From Branchinecta lynchi (taxonomy: Eukaryota > Arthropoda > Branchiopoda > Anostraca > Branchinectidae): a DNA stretch of 64,000 bases. This document shows positions 11,660-22,940 of the stretch, piece by piece. Under the pieces are notes generated by a model. That model saw nothing but the letters and a program-made list of their open reading frames with translations. It did not search any database and had not been told where the DNA came from. Made by a program: the position numbers and the translations under genes. The stretch spans positions 8,978,034-9,042,033 of the forward strand of contig JAKZAP010000008.1 in assembly GCA_023053575.1 (NCBI GenBank), written 5' to 3'. How positions within the stretch are numbered: position 1 is the first letter of the stretch; each line of letters begins with the position of its first letter.

Positions 11660-12240
11660 TTCGAACACACGATCAGGATTTCCTGGCCGGATTTTGTGCA
11701 CTTGTTAACATTAAGTTGAAAAAATCTCAACTTTTACATATGGAATCGACAATAGTTGCGTTTTTGCTGAAACCATGGTATCTGTTACAACGGTAACTGG
11801 ATCTGCAACTAGTCGTTTTTGCAGTTATCGTGGTATCTGATACACGGTGCTCTGCAAAAACGACTATTGCCGAGATTGCACTTTTCGTCATCCCAAAAGA
11901 AACAGATATCCAGTTACATCACTAAGTGCTGAACTTCTTTCTTACGGATCTGACAAAATTTGATGAAAGTGAGATGGCTTTTCAGATACCACGACCAGTT
12001 ACCACGGTCGGACCGTAGTATCTGAATATCTGATACCACGATATCTGGCCAGATACCACGATAACTGCAAAAACGCCTTTTGACCGTGTCATCAGATACC
12101 ACGATAACTGCAAAAACGACTTTAGACCGTGGTATCAGATATCTGCAAAAACGCAACTAATGGTGCCGAAAATCTGGACAGCAATTCCATCTCTCGAGCA
12201 CCCGACCCTGATTTCTGTTCGAGGCAAAACTCTACCAATT
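11660..12240 (+). repeat. Dispersed repeat, copy 1, holding a foldback insertion
   Basis: The flanks cgaacacacgatcagg, agttgaaaaaatctcaact, acatatggaa and atggtgccgaaaatc match uninterrupted copies at 58800-58950 (+) and, reversed, 59430-59575. The foldback at 11752-12160 separates the two halves here only. Confidence 0.78.
11752..12160. mobile_element. Foldback element, TIR TAGTTGCGTTTTTGC
   Basis: Left end TAGTTGCGTTTTTGC and right end GCAAAAACGCAACTA are exact inverted repeats of 15 bp. Inside, the motif GCAGTTATCGTGGTATC and its complement recur at least five times, so the element is a nest of inverted repeats. The insertion is confirmed by the empty-site relatives at 58850 and 59500. 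Confidence 0.8.
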
Positions 12241-12286
12241 TTCAGCCCTAACACGCCGTCTCGGCCATTAAAGCTAGTTTCAGATT

Positions 12287-12618
12287 ATGAATGAATGAAT
12301 GAATTTATTGCACGAAAAAACCCATGGGGTCATGGCAACAAAACAAAAAGAAAACACAACAAACTACAAAAATCGCTCTCTATGGGACACACCAGCGTGA
12401 AGGAATCTAGCCACCTTACGGATATCTCCCATATTTGTACTTCCAATTTTTTCTAATAGCCACTCCTCCCTAGTAATTCCCACACCAAATACTTCGACCG
12501 TTAAATCATTCAATCCTTCACATTCACACATAAAGTGGAACACATCCTCATCCATCTTTCCACACATCGGGCAAACATGTCGACAAAATACTGAAGTTTT
12601 TGGTTGCATCTCTATGAA
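12287..12618 (-). mobile_element. LINE 3' terminus with (ATTC)n tail
   Basis: The minus-strand frame reads CPMCGKMDEDVFHFMCECEG, a C-x2-C-x8-H-x3-C finger, and ends RKVARFLHAGVSHRERFL. The tail is (attc)n at 12287-12303. A related C-terminus lies at 55408-55700. It directly abuts copy C of the 137-bp element. Confidence 0.82.
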
Positions 12619-13479
12619 ACAAACAAGACCAAAGGTGTCGATGGGATCCCAAAAATCTAATATTTGATTCAGACAATAGGGTCTTGTCTTCGCCAGATCC
12701 AATCTTCCCCAGGCTAATCATCAGAGAAAACCAAGTTCAGATATACCTCTATAAGCCATATCTATTTTGACGATACTGACCGAGACTTCCTGCTTTACTT
12801 CTGCCAAGTTTCCGGTTTCGCCCGAATTCCGAGCAAACTACTAGTCCAGCAAAAAAAGAAAATTCAGGAACAAATCCAGCGTCGTTGATGTTGGAAAAAA
12901 TACAACATCTAATCAACTTTGAATAAAAGTTTGACGTTTACTTCTAATTATATATCCGGTTAAAAAATGATTGTCATATTACATATTACCCCTTAATCTG
13001 TCATCTAATCAAACTTTTGCTTTTAACAAATTTTCCGCTTTTGGCCGGATTCCGGGCGAACGAGTTGTCCAGCGAGAAAATGGTTTTCACCATCGTGTTC
13101 AGCGAGTCTTTTTACCCTGAATCGAACATTTAATCAACTTCAGATGAAACTTTTACTTTTAACCAGCTTTCCGGTTTTTGCCGGATTCCGGACGAACTAC
13201 ACTGTCGTGCTCAGCATGCCTTCTTACACCATAATCGACTATCACATTAGCTGATTAAACATATTTTGTTTGTCCCTTAATTTGAACCCCCTCCCCCACC
13301 CCTAAATGTAGGGCTACAGAGCCCATCTACGAACTTGACCTTACCCTTGACCCAATGAATCCTCACACCAAGTTTCATCAAAATATCTCATTTCCTTCGA
13401 GAGTTATAGCGCGCACAGACGGACAACTTTTGCGATGTCATAGGTATCCCCCCACTTAGGTTTTGGGATCCTAAAAAGC
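12619..13479 (+). mobile_element. Element with 137-bp tandem core, copy C
   Basis: It has the start agaccaaaggtgtcgatggg, degenerate and partly deleted core units, the ccctaaatgtagggctacag and cctcacaccaagtttcatc blocks, and the end ttttgggatcctaaaaag. Fewer units than copy E. It lies in the last LRRC57 intron, less than 130 bp before the terminal exon. Confidence 0.78.
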
Positions 13480-13602
13480 ACAGTGGTCTCGCTTAGGGGT
13501 ATTGGCATTCTGAGATTTAAGCGATTGTATCGAGATATGCGGCACATCCGGTTGGTAGAGAAATGGCTGAACTTTTGTATATTTGTTTCTTTTCTGTTTT
13601 AG

Positions 13603-13644
13603 TACATGGAACGCTACACGGCCACCAAGAAGAAGTTATTCTGA
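13603..13644 (+). CDS. LRRC57: LRRC57, terminal exon
   Basis: After acceptor tttctgttttag the frame reads YMERYTATKKKLF and stops at tga. This is the conserved LRRC57 C-terminus (YMERFTATKKKFA in mammals, from memory of the family). It is phase 0 with the previous exon, 5.3 kb away. The 3' UTR probably continues over the next 300 bases; I see no clear AATAAA. Confidence 0.92.
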   Translation, partial: YMERYTATKKKLF

Positions 13645-13967
13645 AGCTTTTCATTCCCGGGTTTTTTCCTTGTCATAAGAGTATATTCGTGAACCGTAGA
13701 CGCAGCTACAGAGTGCTTGCGTATTGGTGATAATTTATGGAATATTTTAGAAATGAAAGATGCGTCAGTGACTTTGCGACAGTTTTTTGTAGTATAGAGA
13801 GTTTCGCAAACTCTGCGTTCGAATGTTAGCCTTACTACCGTGTCTGTGTTTTCTTTTAAGTTTAACGGGATTCCTTTTTAACTTATAAGCTTTTTGTAAG
13901 TCCTGTAAAAGGCTCTTGTATTTACTAGTTAAAAGTAATGACGTTTATTATTAGCTACAGCAGAGGT

Positions 13968-14410
13968 CTGGTTTTCAAGACGTTATTAAACGTTTGGCGG
14001 TGCTTATCTTCGTCAACTTGCTGTGACAAACGTCAGCTTCGATGATTTCACTGAGTTGTGTTTTCAGCAATTAGTGTGTTGAACTCAAGTCCTAACACGT
14101 TGCGCTGTCACCAGTTTTCAGCGCCCGTGTTTTGCATAAGAGAATCTGGCACAGGATTGGATACTCTAACGAGTCCGTTTGTCTTTGGATTCGTGTTGAA
14201 CTCGAAAGAAACACGGAAGCTAAAAACGCTTGAAGCCACAGAACACGGAACCCGTGCTAGGATGCCCGCTGGATGCGCTCCGTATAACGACTTGTGACGA
14301 ACACGGGTTGAGAATCACGAGCCTGAAAACGCAACTCAGTTTTGTTGGAACAGCAGCGAAAAATATAACCGTCCAGGGTTACCAACGTCGAAATGAGCTT
14401 ACCTCTGCTG
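13968..14410. mobile_element. Probable hAT-like non-autonomous element, CAGCAGAGGT ends
   Basis: Left CAGCAGAGGT and right ACCTCTGCTG are inverted, with gacgtt / aacgtc further in. Flanks attagcta and tataacta match in five of eight positions, which is weak as a target duplication. Two overlapping open frames inside have no recognisable similarity. Confidence 0.5.
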
Positions 14411-14804
14411 TATAACTATATCGCATTGTGCAAGAGTGCTATCTTTTTACACCATATTTTTCTAAGCCGGATGCACGTTTAGCCATTCTTGTTCTTATCT
14501 TCCGACCAGAAATACAATAATTTGGAACCGTCACAGATTTATTTCTGGGGATTTTGGATCTTCATCGTTTCCGGCTTGGCAAGTGAAAAAGTCGCTTTCG
14601 CGTACGGAATTGAGGTGATAGTGAAAATTGCTTGTAGGAATTTTAGTCCACAACCGTCAGTTATTCAGTTTCTGTTCTGTCAACAGTCAGTGATGATGGG
14701 GACGGGCTGATACTCCTGACGTGATTTTCAGCAGCACCACCGAATTCCATAGGCCATATTTGACGGTGCAAAACGGGTAAGTCACCTACATTTTATTTAA
14801 TAAT

Positions 14805-15966
14805 AATAATATTTATGCTTTCCGTTTATCAGAATACATTAAGATGGGTATCGTCAAACAAGAACATGGGTAACGACAAACAAGTAAGAAGAGAAAAACA
14901 CCAAAAGACGCAACAAGAAGAACACACATGATAAGCTATCATTTCGATTTGAGGATATTGTCGTTGTAGTGCTTCACGTAGTATGGCACGTTGGAGTTTA
15001 AAAATCTTGTCGTTGAGTGTGTAGGAGGGCATTTTAACAGTTCTTTTCTCTCTTTCAGAGTTGCCAACCTCGTCTTGTGTGTGTGGGGTACTGAAGTAAA
15101 TTGGGGCAGGATATCTCAGTGCGTTGGGGACTTCAGGATGTCAGCTCCAAACTTCATCAACGTTTCATGCCTCCGTTCATCCAGGGTTGGGAGCTTGAGT
15201 TCGCTTAAGCTTTCTTCGTAGTTGTTGTAGTTTGGCCCAAGAATTATTTTGCAGGCTCTCGTCTGAATTGTTTCCAGTTGACTTCTGTGTTTCTCTGTGA
15301 GTGACTGGTGCCAGACAGGACAGCCGTACATGACTATGAGCCTGACATAAGTTTGTAGCACGAAAGAAGGAGTTTTCCTGTCATTCCAAACCTTCTGAGA
15401 TTTGCGAAGGATTTTAGAAGACCAGCTGCTTTAGCTGTGATCTGGTTGATGTGACCTCCGAATGAGAGATCGTCACTTAATGTGATGCCGAGTATTTTGA
15501 CTGATTTCTTTGTTTGGAGAGGTGCAGATTCGTCAATGCTCTTCTTCTTGCGGAAGTTGACACGCATCACACAGCTTTTCTCGAGGCTTAGCTTGAGCTT
15601 CACTTGATCAGCTTGATGTTGAAGCTCTGCAATCAGGGGTACAAGTTGGCTGTGTGTTTGTGGCAGGAATCGCAGCAGGCTTAGCGAAAGATCATCTGCG
15701 AACTTATACCTCTGTTTGTGTTGTCTCATCAGTCGGTTGATGACTATGACAAATAAGATGGGACCTAGCTTGCTTCCTTGGGCCGCTCCACAGGTGATGT
15801 CTTGGAAGTTTGATGCTTCCCCGTTTTGAGTTGTACGAACTGTTGACGACCAGAAAAGAAACTTGCGATGATACATAGCAGAAACTGCGAGACTTCCAGG
15901 GCACAGGCTTTGTTGATAACAGTCTCGTGATCAAGCAGATCGAAAGCTTTCACAAAATCGGAAAAG
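14805..15966 (-). mobile_element. LINE, RT palm to 3' end (host of a nested L1)
   Basis: The minus strand reads SDFSDFVKAFDLLDHE (motif A) and CGAAQGSKLGPILFVIVINR (motif B). The YADD-type box is KFADDLSLSLL (motif C), followed by KILGITLSDDLSFGGHINQI and LETIQTRACKIILGPNYNNY. Frame breaks occur near 15870 and 15350, so it is inactive although motif C is intact. The 3' end carries (AAT)n at about 14800. The RT fingers continue at 19004-19335, beyond the inserted L1-type element. CR1/Jockey-like by sequence style. Confidence 0.88.
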
Positions 15967-15970
15967 TCGG

Positions 15971-18124
15971 AAATCCTTAAAGAAGTCGGAGATTATTTCC
16001 AGATTGTATTTCGAGACAAAGAAACCGAAGATGGGCAGATTAGCAACCAAGTGAAATGTTTCTTGGGAAACCTAAATATCCCGAAACTTGAAGAAGAACA
16101 AAACGAAACGCTGACACAGGATTTCACGCCGGAAGAAGTAAAGAGAGCCATAGAAGAGACAGAAAATAACAAGTCTCCTGGACTCGACGGTTTGCCTTAC
16201 GAGTTATACAAGAAACACAAGAAGGATTTCTCGGAGATATTTGCCAAAATGTTTAATCAGATACTAAACGACGAAGAGATAATAGCTTTAGACTCAACGG
16301 GAGCAATGAAACTCCTACCAAAAAGCGGTGATCTACAAGACTTAAGCAACTGGAGACCTATAACCATCACACCGTGTGACTACCGGATTTTGGCGAAAGT
16401 CTTAGCAAACAGGTTAAAGAGGGTACTACCCAAAGTACTGAGTAAGCACCAACATGGAGGAGTAGCTAAACGAAAGACTTCGGATGTTCTAGCTTCCATA
16501 AGAAACGTGCTTATTCAGAGCGAGAAATTAGAGAAAAAGCAAAAGGCGAGGCTATGTATCACAACCTTCGATACACGCAAAGCATTTGATAAGCTAAAAC
16601 GAGTCATCCTTTTTATAGTAATGGAAACATATGGCATAGATCCGAAATTTATAAAATGGATCGAAAAATTGTATGAGAAAGTACTACAAGTGATTGTCAT
16701 TGGGAGTCAAGTAGCTGAAGAATTCGAAGCAGAACTTGGAGTTAGACAAGGTTGTCCCCTCAGTCTACTTTTATTTGAACTATATTTTGACCCTTTGCTG
16801 AGATACTTGGAATCGGAGATAAGAGGAATAAAATTAGAGGACGTAACGCTGAAACTGAAAGCTTTCGTTGACGATCTAAATACCTTTACAAGCAGTGACG
16901 AAGATCATAAAAAAGCAGTGAGATGCATTGACAAATATTGTGGGATATTTCGCCTTGAGCTGAACAGGAACAAATGTGAAACCTTGTGCCTTGGAGAAGA
17001 GAATGGAATGGAAATTAACAACATAAAGCGGGTAGATGAAATAAAAATCTTGGGGGTCAGATTCCAGAAAACGTGGGCTGGGACCGAGAAAGTAAACTGG
17101 GATCTCACTACCGGAAACTTCAGAAATGCTCTGAGTTATGGATATGGAAGGGGCATGACGATTTTCCAGAAGGCCCAATACGTGAACATACGCATGTCCT
17201 ATATTGTGGTATTTCGCAAGCATCTCAATTCCAAAGAAAAAGGACGTCAAGAAGATTAAGAGTGCAATATATCGCTTTGTATGGCACGGGATGGAGCCAC
17301 CCCGAAGCAAAATCAGGGACATGTTCTTAAAAAAGGAAGATGGAGGGCTCCAGATAATAGAGATTGGATCAAAATCTAAAGAAATTTGCGTGAAAACACT
17401 GGCTGAAACCATTATCAGCGACCAAGAATCGGAACTGAAGACCTGGTTTACTGGTTACAACGAAAAAAAGTATTTCCCCAGAAAGTTGGAAAACCTTTTT
17501 AAAGAAGCCCGTGACCTGGCTGAAAATAAAATAATTGACTTCGAAAAAGGAACCCTTGATAGGAAGGAAATGAAAGAGTACTATTTCAAAACGGCAAACC
17601 TACCTAATTTAAAGATGGTACAAGATGGGGAAAAGACGGAAAATGAAGTCAAAGAAATGTTCAGCATTTTGCATGGTCTTATGCTTGCTCCGAAAGTTAA
17701 ACAACATTTGTACCAACAATTAAATAATCTACTACCAACACGAGAACGAAAAAAAAGAATTAATGAGAAAGAAACAGATGTTTGCCAAAGCTGCAAGATT
17801 GAAACAGAAACAGTATTGCATGCTTTGATAAACTGTGAAGCAGTGATTGAACAAACAGAGCAACTAAAAAATGTGCTACAGGAAATTACAGGTAGCAAAG
17901 TTGCCCTCGAAAATCTCCTACGACTAGAAGGTAATAATGAAGAAGAGAAACAAGACCGATCGGCCACATACATCGTAGCAAATTATAGCTACTACGCGTG
18001 GAAAGCGAGGACACAAGAAAAACAAGAAAGCTATGTTCTGGAAAAGACATTGGCAGCATGGGGGCTGTTCAAAGAGCTGACACAGGAAGGTATGGTAGGT
18101 AAACAGAGCAAAAATTGTAAATAA
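15971..18124 (+). pseudogene. L1/Tx1-type reverse transcriptase, frameshifted
   Basis: Domains in order: fingers NKSPGLDGLPYELYKKHKKD and WRPITITPCDYRILAKVLAN; motif A TTFDTRKAFDKL; motif B GVRQGCPLSLLLFELYFDP; motif C KAFVDDLNTF; thumb. The frame changes near 17210-17255, after which KSAIYRFVWHGMEPPRSKIR and KKEDGGLQII mark the L1/Tx1-type linker. A C-terminal finger follows (CQSCKIETETVLHALINC). Motif C is FVDD, so both catalytic aspartates are kept. One frameshift and the 5' truncation make it non-functional alone. Confidence 0.9.
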
Positions 18125-18427
18125 ATCTATGTTTCAATATTTTGGTATTTACTAATTTTAATTCGTTGATCTTGTTTTGTTTTTTTTACTGGAAATTTGT
18201 TTTTTTATAAGAATTATAAAAAATGCCCAATAACGCAAGGCCCAGTGAATGTGTTGAGTCGATTATAATTATTAGATAGTGATCAATGTATTTTAAAATA
18301 TGTTATTTAAATGATTTATATAGTGATCAGTGTATTTTTAAATATGTTAGTTAAATGATTTTTTATTTTTTAGTGATGTTTTTAGTTGAATGTGTTAATG
18401 ATGGGAGCAGCCCCTTGCAGTCGTGGG

Positions 18428-18473
<46 letters not shown>

Positions 18474-18965
18474 GTTTCCAGTAAAGTATTGAAGTTTGAA
18501 GAGTTTGAATGTATATTTCAGTAGCCGGAACGGAAGATTAAATTTTGTATATATATTGAAATAAATTTTCTGGTTTATTGTGTTGTCTTTTGTCCTTGTG
18601 TTTGTGCCAGTAAATAGCTGGGGTTGATGACTTGGTGTGTGAAGGTGTTGAGGATCTTTATTTTTTTTTATTTAAGTGTTTATTTTTTAATAGTTTATAT
18701 TTAGTTGTTTAAAGAAAATGTAGTTAAAGAAATTTTTAAAAGATCCAAATGAGAGAATTAATTTCCAAATATTACGGGCGAAAAATCGTAAATAAAATAT
18801 GGGTTAATTTAAAAAGTTAGGTGACGTGAATAGTTAAAATTGGGTAAAAATATATTAAAAGTAACGTCACTGAGGGATGGAGGAGTAGCCACAAAAAGTA
18901 CGAAATATGATTTCTTAGCTTTTAAGTAATATAAAAATAAGTTAAATTACAAAAGATGCTACGGG

Positions 18966-18995
<30 letters not shown>
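18125..18995 (+). other. 3' UTR and poly-A tail of the nested L1-type LINE
   Basis: AT-rich sequence with an internal T-run of about 40 at 18431-18470 and a terminal A-run at 18966-18995. Two near-identical stretches (tagtgatcaatgtattttaaaatatgtta) at 18275 and 18320 form a short direct repeat. No open frame. Confidence 0.75.
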
Positions 18996-18998
<3 letters not shown>

Positions 18999-19003
18999 GA
19001 AAT

Positions 19004-19335
19004 AATTATTTCTGTAAGGGCCTCCGAAGTTTCTAGGTGCCCTAGCAGATCATGAAGCAATCTGACCAGATAATGTGTGTCCTCGACGAAAACCTAACTG
19101 CATAGGGTCGATTTTATATTCTGCTTCTGCTAGTAGCCACTGTAGAATAAAGTCTTCGAAGACTTTGGAGATGATGGGCGTTTTCGAAATCGGCCGGAGG
19201 TCGGATGGTGAGGTCGGTGACGTTTTGTTCGGAATCTGTGATAAATGCCTTTTTAAACTTATCTGGAAAAACGCCTTCCAGTAGACACTGGTTTTACACC
19301 GTAGCCAATGGCGTGGCCAAGGAGGAGGAGCATGC
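19004..19335 (-). mobile_element. LINE RT fingers, upstream half of the split element
   Basis: The minus strand reads SPTSPSDLRPISKTPIISKV, FEDFILQWLLAEAEYKIDPM and QLGFRRGHT, then after a one-base shift HYLVRLLHDLLGHLETSE and ALTEIIISD up to the L1 insertion. It joins in frame with motif A at 15966. Sequence upstream (19336-19870) gives no firm LINE motif. Confidence 0.85.
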
Positions 19336-19879
19336 ATATATCAGCCTTTTTGGAATTTCGCCGGGGTACGAGGCTTTCCTAATATCTAGGTTTTCGAGTT
19401 TTTCTTGGACTTGGACCTTCGTCAACTGCATATTTTTTTTTTCAACAAAATCCATTTTGGGAGCATTCCCGGTATTTCGCTGTTTCTATACGCGGAGTCC
19501 GCGTGGAGTGACTCCCTCTATTCTTGCCGTTCCATTTGATTCCCCGAGGAGTCTTCGGGGAACGGCGAGAATACGCCTTTTGGGCATGTTTTTTTCTGAA
19601 AGAAAACTTCGTACCTCGTCGTTACATTTACTTTGACGTGTAGTTCAAAATGAATATGAAACGCTGACTCCTTCTCGACTGCGTGATTCGTCAACAACTG
19701 AAGCTCTATTTCAGAAAAATGAACGAGCAGTTGGGAGTCGAGATCTCCTACAAGGAGAAGAAAGTTTTTGTAAAGAATGAGGTAGCCTATCATAGTTTAG
19801 TGATGTTTTAATACCCTTTCAGAAACTGTTAGACTTCAAGTTTGGTAGCCTAGGCTATCCGATAAATTGCTATTTGTGC

Positions 19880-20059
19880 CAGGGCTATCACATGCAAGGG
19901 TGGATGCCCCCCCCCCTCACTGCTGTTGGCCAGTTAATAAATAATAAGTGAATAGGCATAAAGTAATTTTATCGGTAAAAACAGTCGGTAAAAATGACCA
20001 GCCAGTTCGTAAAAACCTTTCGCTCCCCCCCCCAAACATTTTGACTAGTAATGCCTCTT
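19880..20059. mobile_element. hAT-type MITE, short copy (180 bp)
   Basis: Ends are CAGGGCTATCAC and GACTAGTAATGCCTCT(T). Flanks atttgtgc (19872) and atttatgc (20060) form an 8-bp target duplication with one mismatch. Inside are the diagnostic C-runs, ctgctgttggccagt and cggtaaaaatgacca. The core is the shortest of the family. Confidence 0.85.
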
Positions 20060-20268
20060 ATTTATGCAATCCATATATTTGGACCATGGGACCACCCCTA
20101 GGCCAGTAAACATGTGTAAATAAAGACTAAACCACACAAGGATTGCATGTGGAACATCAAAATTTTCGGGTGAAAGCAGGCACACTTATGGTTTAAACCA
20201 AACTCCAAATTGTTCTCATCCAGTGTGCATTGGAATCGTCAAGACAATGGAACATTTACTGTTAGAAT

Positions 20269-20596
20269 CAGAGGTGTCACTAGCCAAAATGTTTGGGGGG
20301 GACGAGGCATTTACCGGCTGGCTGGTAATTTTTACTGACCGTTTCTGCAGAAAAGACAACTGTTTTCAAAAAAAAAAGAATGACAGTTTTGAAAAAAATT
20401 GACTGATTTTCAGAAAAACCGACTATTTTGACGAAAAATCAACCAATTTAAAAAAAAAACTGTTTTCATGAAAAAAAATCAACTGATTTGACAAAAAAAT
20501 TGCGGAGCTCCGCGCAGACTCGGTTATTTTTACTGACTGTCCAACAGCATTGGGGTGGGGTCGTCCCCCCCTCCCCCCGCAGTCGTGATGCCCCTG
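20269..20596. mobile_element. hAT-type MITE (328 bp)
   Basis: Ends CAGAGGTGTCACTAGCCAAA and GTCGTGATGCCCCTG; flanks gttagaat and gtcagaat differ at one of eight positions. The core consists of roughly 20-base units, aaaaatcgactgattt and variants. Orientation is opposite to the copies at 30201 and 54232. No coding capacity. Confidence 0.92.
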
Positions 20597-20604
20597 GTCA
20601 GAAT

Positions 20605-21300
20605 GTCCTAGGTTTGGAAGTCAGAGAGCGATTTTGATGATGCAGGTTTCTTCACTGTCTGTTCAGGTTAATACCAGGAATATTTTAGGTTTTGGACGGT
20701 TCAAAGAAGAAGTAGAATGGCAGATCTTCTCTGCCTTTTGTGATTTTGTGTCCCTGTAAGTGTGAAATCACTTACATGTCATTTCAGTCGTCGTCTTTTA
20801 TGTGGTTATCTGCCAAAATATTTACAAATCCGTAAAGTTTGGTGGTGCAGAGGGCTAACGCCACGCGTCTTTACCCTGCCAGGCCAATACATCAAAATTT
20901 ATTCATCCTGACCAAGTAAATTGATATCAAAAGTCATCCACTTACTCCTATTCCTTCTTTGAAGAATTGTCTGGTGCAAAACTAAGTCTAAAAGGCGAAA
21001 ATACATGCACCAGAAAATGTTGGCACAAGTAGTCATGCTCAAGCTATTTGGGTTAACTTGATAGTGCAAACAAGTCAGTGAAATCCTCAAAAGAAAATTG
21101 GAAATGGAAACTGGCCTTAAAAGAATTCAGCCTTGGTCAGCAGGTGCTTAGAAGAAAGTCATTTGGCAATGCTGCGACTTCATTCAGTAAAACGGAAAAA
21201 AGGTTATCTTATAGAGAATGATTAAGAGCTCTTAATCCAGGTGCAATTTCTCACATTTGGTAAGTGTAGAGGCTGGAAAGAAACAGCGGGAATTGCTTGC
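20605..21300. other. Spacer without recognised features
   Basis: No splice-bounded exon, tandem structure or transposon end is evident. The missing N-terminal FHA exon of the RNF8-type gene could lie anywhere from 13.7 to 24.6 kb, but I cannot recognise it here. Confidence 0.4.
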
Positions 21301-21311
21301 ATATATTTCAT

Positions 21312-21432
21312 AATAATACATAGATGGCACTTTACACAAGGGACTTGTACTGTGACCAATAAACCAGAAACTGTTTCTGGTTTATTGGTCACGGTGCAAG
21401 TCCATTATGTAAAGTGCCACCTATGTATTATT
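21312..21432. mobile_element. Near-perfect palindromic MITE, 60-bp arms
   Basis: The left arm 21312-21371 (from aataatacatagatggcact to ccaataaaccagaaac) is complementary to 21373-21432 with about five mismatches in 60 and essentially no loop. Both ends sit in TAATAATA-type sequence, compatible with a TA target. The transcript would form a long hairpin. Related to no other copy in the window. Confidence 0.85.
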
Positions 21433-21544
21433 ATTAATTTCCATGACATGGGAATGTGAACTTGTTAGATGAATTTGCCCTCGGGCGGGATCACTGTTAC
21501 TATGGCGGCTTTTACCACAGTATTGTAGTGGATTGTGAACTCTA

Positions 21545-21640
21545 TTCACAAGCCCATCGGTAGCTTAAATGGTTAGAAAACTCGCCTTATAAGCAGAGGG
21601 TCCTGGGTGCATATCCTGGCTGAGGAGCATTTTTGTCTTC
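21545..21640 (+). tRNA. tRNA-like pseudogene or SINE head
   Basis: ggtagcttaaatggttaga resembles an A box with D loop, cttataa would be an anticodon loop (UAU), and gggtgcatatcc is a poor B box. Acceptor and T stems do not pair well, so it is not a functional tRNA. It could be a decayed tRNA-derived SINE. Confidence 0.3.
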
Positions 21641-22795
21641 CAGTCCAGTTCACTACTTATAAAATATATTTCATTCATAGTGGTGGCATAAATAGCAAGG
21701 TATCCTGTACTTTACTTTAAGTTTATGGTACATATAGACTGTCAGAGCTTGGTCAAATCCTGCTTTTTTCCGTGCAGAATTAGGGGCTGAAGTGGTCACA
21801 CAAGATCCAAGAAAAGGCAGCTTTTTGGGTTGCTGAATAAAAAAAAAAGAGAAGAAAATAACAAGATACACCTAATTCTTAATGTTGTTGTCTTAAATTC
21901 AGCGACCAATTACAATGAAACAGCATTTCTAATTATGTTAAAGGAAAATGGACAGGTATTTTTTAGTGCTGTTGATTAGAAAAGTAATATAAAGTATTTT
22001 ATCACTTGAAAAAAAAGAACAAATATGTCAAACAGATGCTTCTTTATTATTTTTGTGTAGAAAACAAAAAAATAGACAGTAAATAGATGTGACTGATGGA
22101 ATTTGACATCTAGAAACTCTTTCTCTTTCTCCCCAAATAACTTAGGTTAATCCTGGGATAGCTATTGGAATACTAGCCACACTAGCCCAATATAATTAAA
22201 ACTGAATTGTTGCAAGACTCTTAATGTCCGATTTTACAACCCTGATTGCAGTCTACCGGTACTCATTATCCCCAAGCTGGCCCAAAGCCATCAAACGTCA
22301 CATCCCCTAAGGATTTTCACAATCCTCCCGGCAATCACACCAATCTACACAGATTCAGCAGAGAAATCTACACAGAATTCTAGGCGTAGTGTCAAATTGG
22401 TGCCGTTCTTAGCCTAGTGTGACCAGGCTAACAAGTCTGGCAGTTGCTGACTGGAATTTGTGCCAGGATTTTGCTCCATCATCGGTTCCATACAGTAAAG
22501 TGTATATATCTTCAACTTGACTCTTGATAGTCCAGGAAACCCAGACAGGGCCACAGCCACGTGCCCCAGACAAGCCTGGGAGTGAACAGTTTCCAAAATC
22601 CATATAGTTGAGTAATTGACTATATTTCCCTCTTGGCAATATCCGGATTCTTGAAAAATTAATTCGAAAATGTTTCCCAAGCCCGCAAAGTAGGAGCCCG
22701 GACTTTGCTACTCAATTGAGTGGAATTGATTGGGCTTTCTTCCAGATGTTTTTCAGATCACTCTCTTGATCAGTCTTTTTGGTACCAATGATTTT

Positions 22796-22940
22796 CTTAA
22801 CCCTCCTGTTCTGTCCAAAGTTACCCTGTGTGCCTGACCCCCTGGTACCCTGGGCCGTGTTTAAGGTTTCCTAACCCTCCTCTTCTGTCCGAAGGTACCC
22901 TGTGTGCCTGACCCCCTGGTACCCTGGGACGCGTTTAAGG
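22796..22940 (+). repeat. Tandem duplication, unit about 72 bp
   Basis: taaccctcctgttctgtccaaag and ttaccctgtgtgcctgaccc are repeated as taaccctcctcttctgtccg and gtaccctgtgtgcctgaccc. Both units end in ccctggtaccctggg(c/a)cg(t/c)gtttaagg. Function unknown. Confidence 0.8.

Larger units (their letters stand above)
15967..19003 (+). mobile_element. L1/Tx1-type LINE, 5'-truncated, poly-A, 8-bp target duplication
   Basis: It is flanked by tcggaaat (15967-15974) and tcagaaat (18996-19003), a target duplication with one mismatch. It ends in about 30 A (18966-18995). Coding runs from 15971 (EILKEVGDYFQIVF) to 18124 and the 3' UTR is about 840 bp. It sits inside the RT of the minus-strand LINE at 14805/19004, between fingers and motif A. 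The 5' part (endonuclease and any ORF1) is missing. Confidence 0.9.

Noticed and set aside
22409..22680. Minus-strand open frame with protein-like text (GNCSLPGLSGARGCGPVWVS)
   Set aside because: No recognisable family, no convincing splice boundaries, and a competing frame on the same strand.
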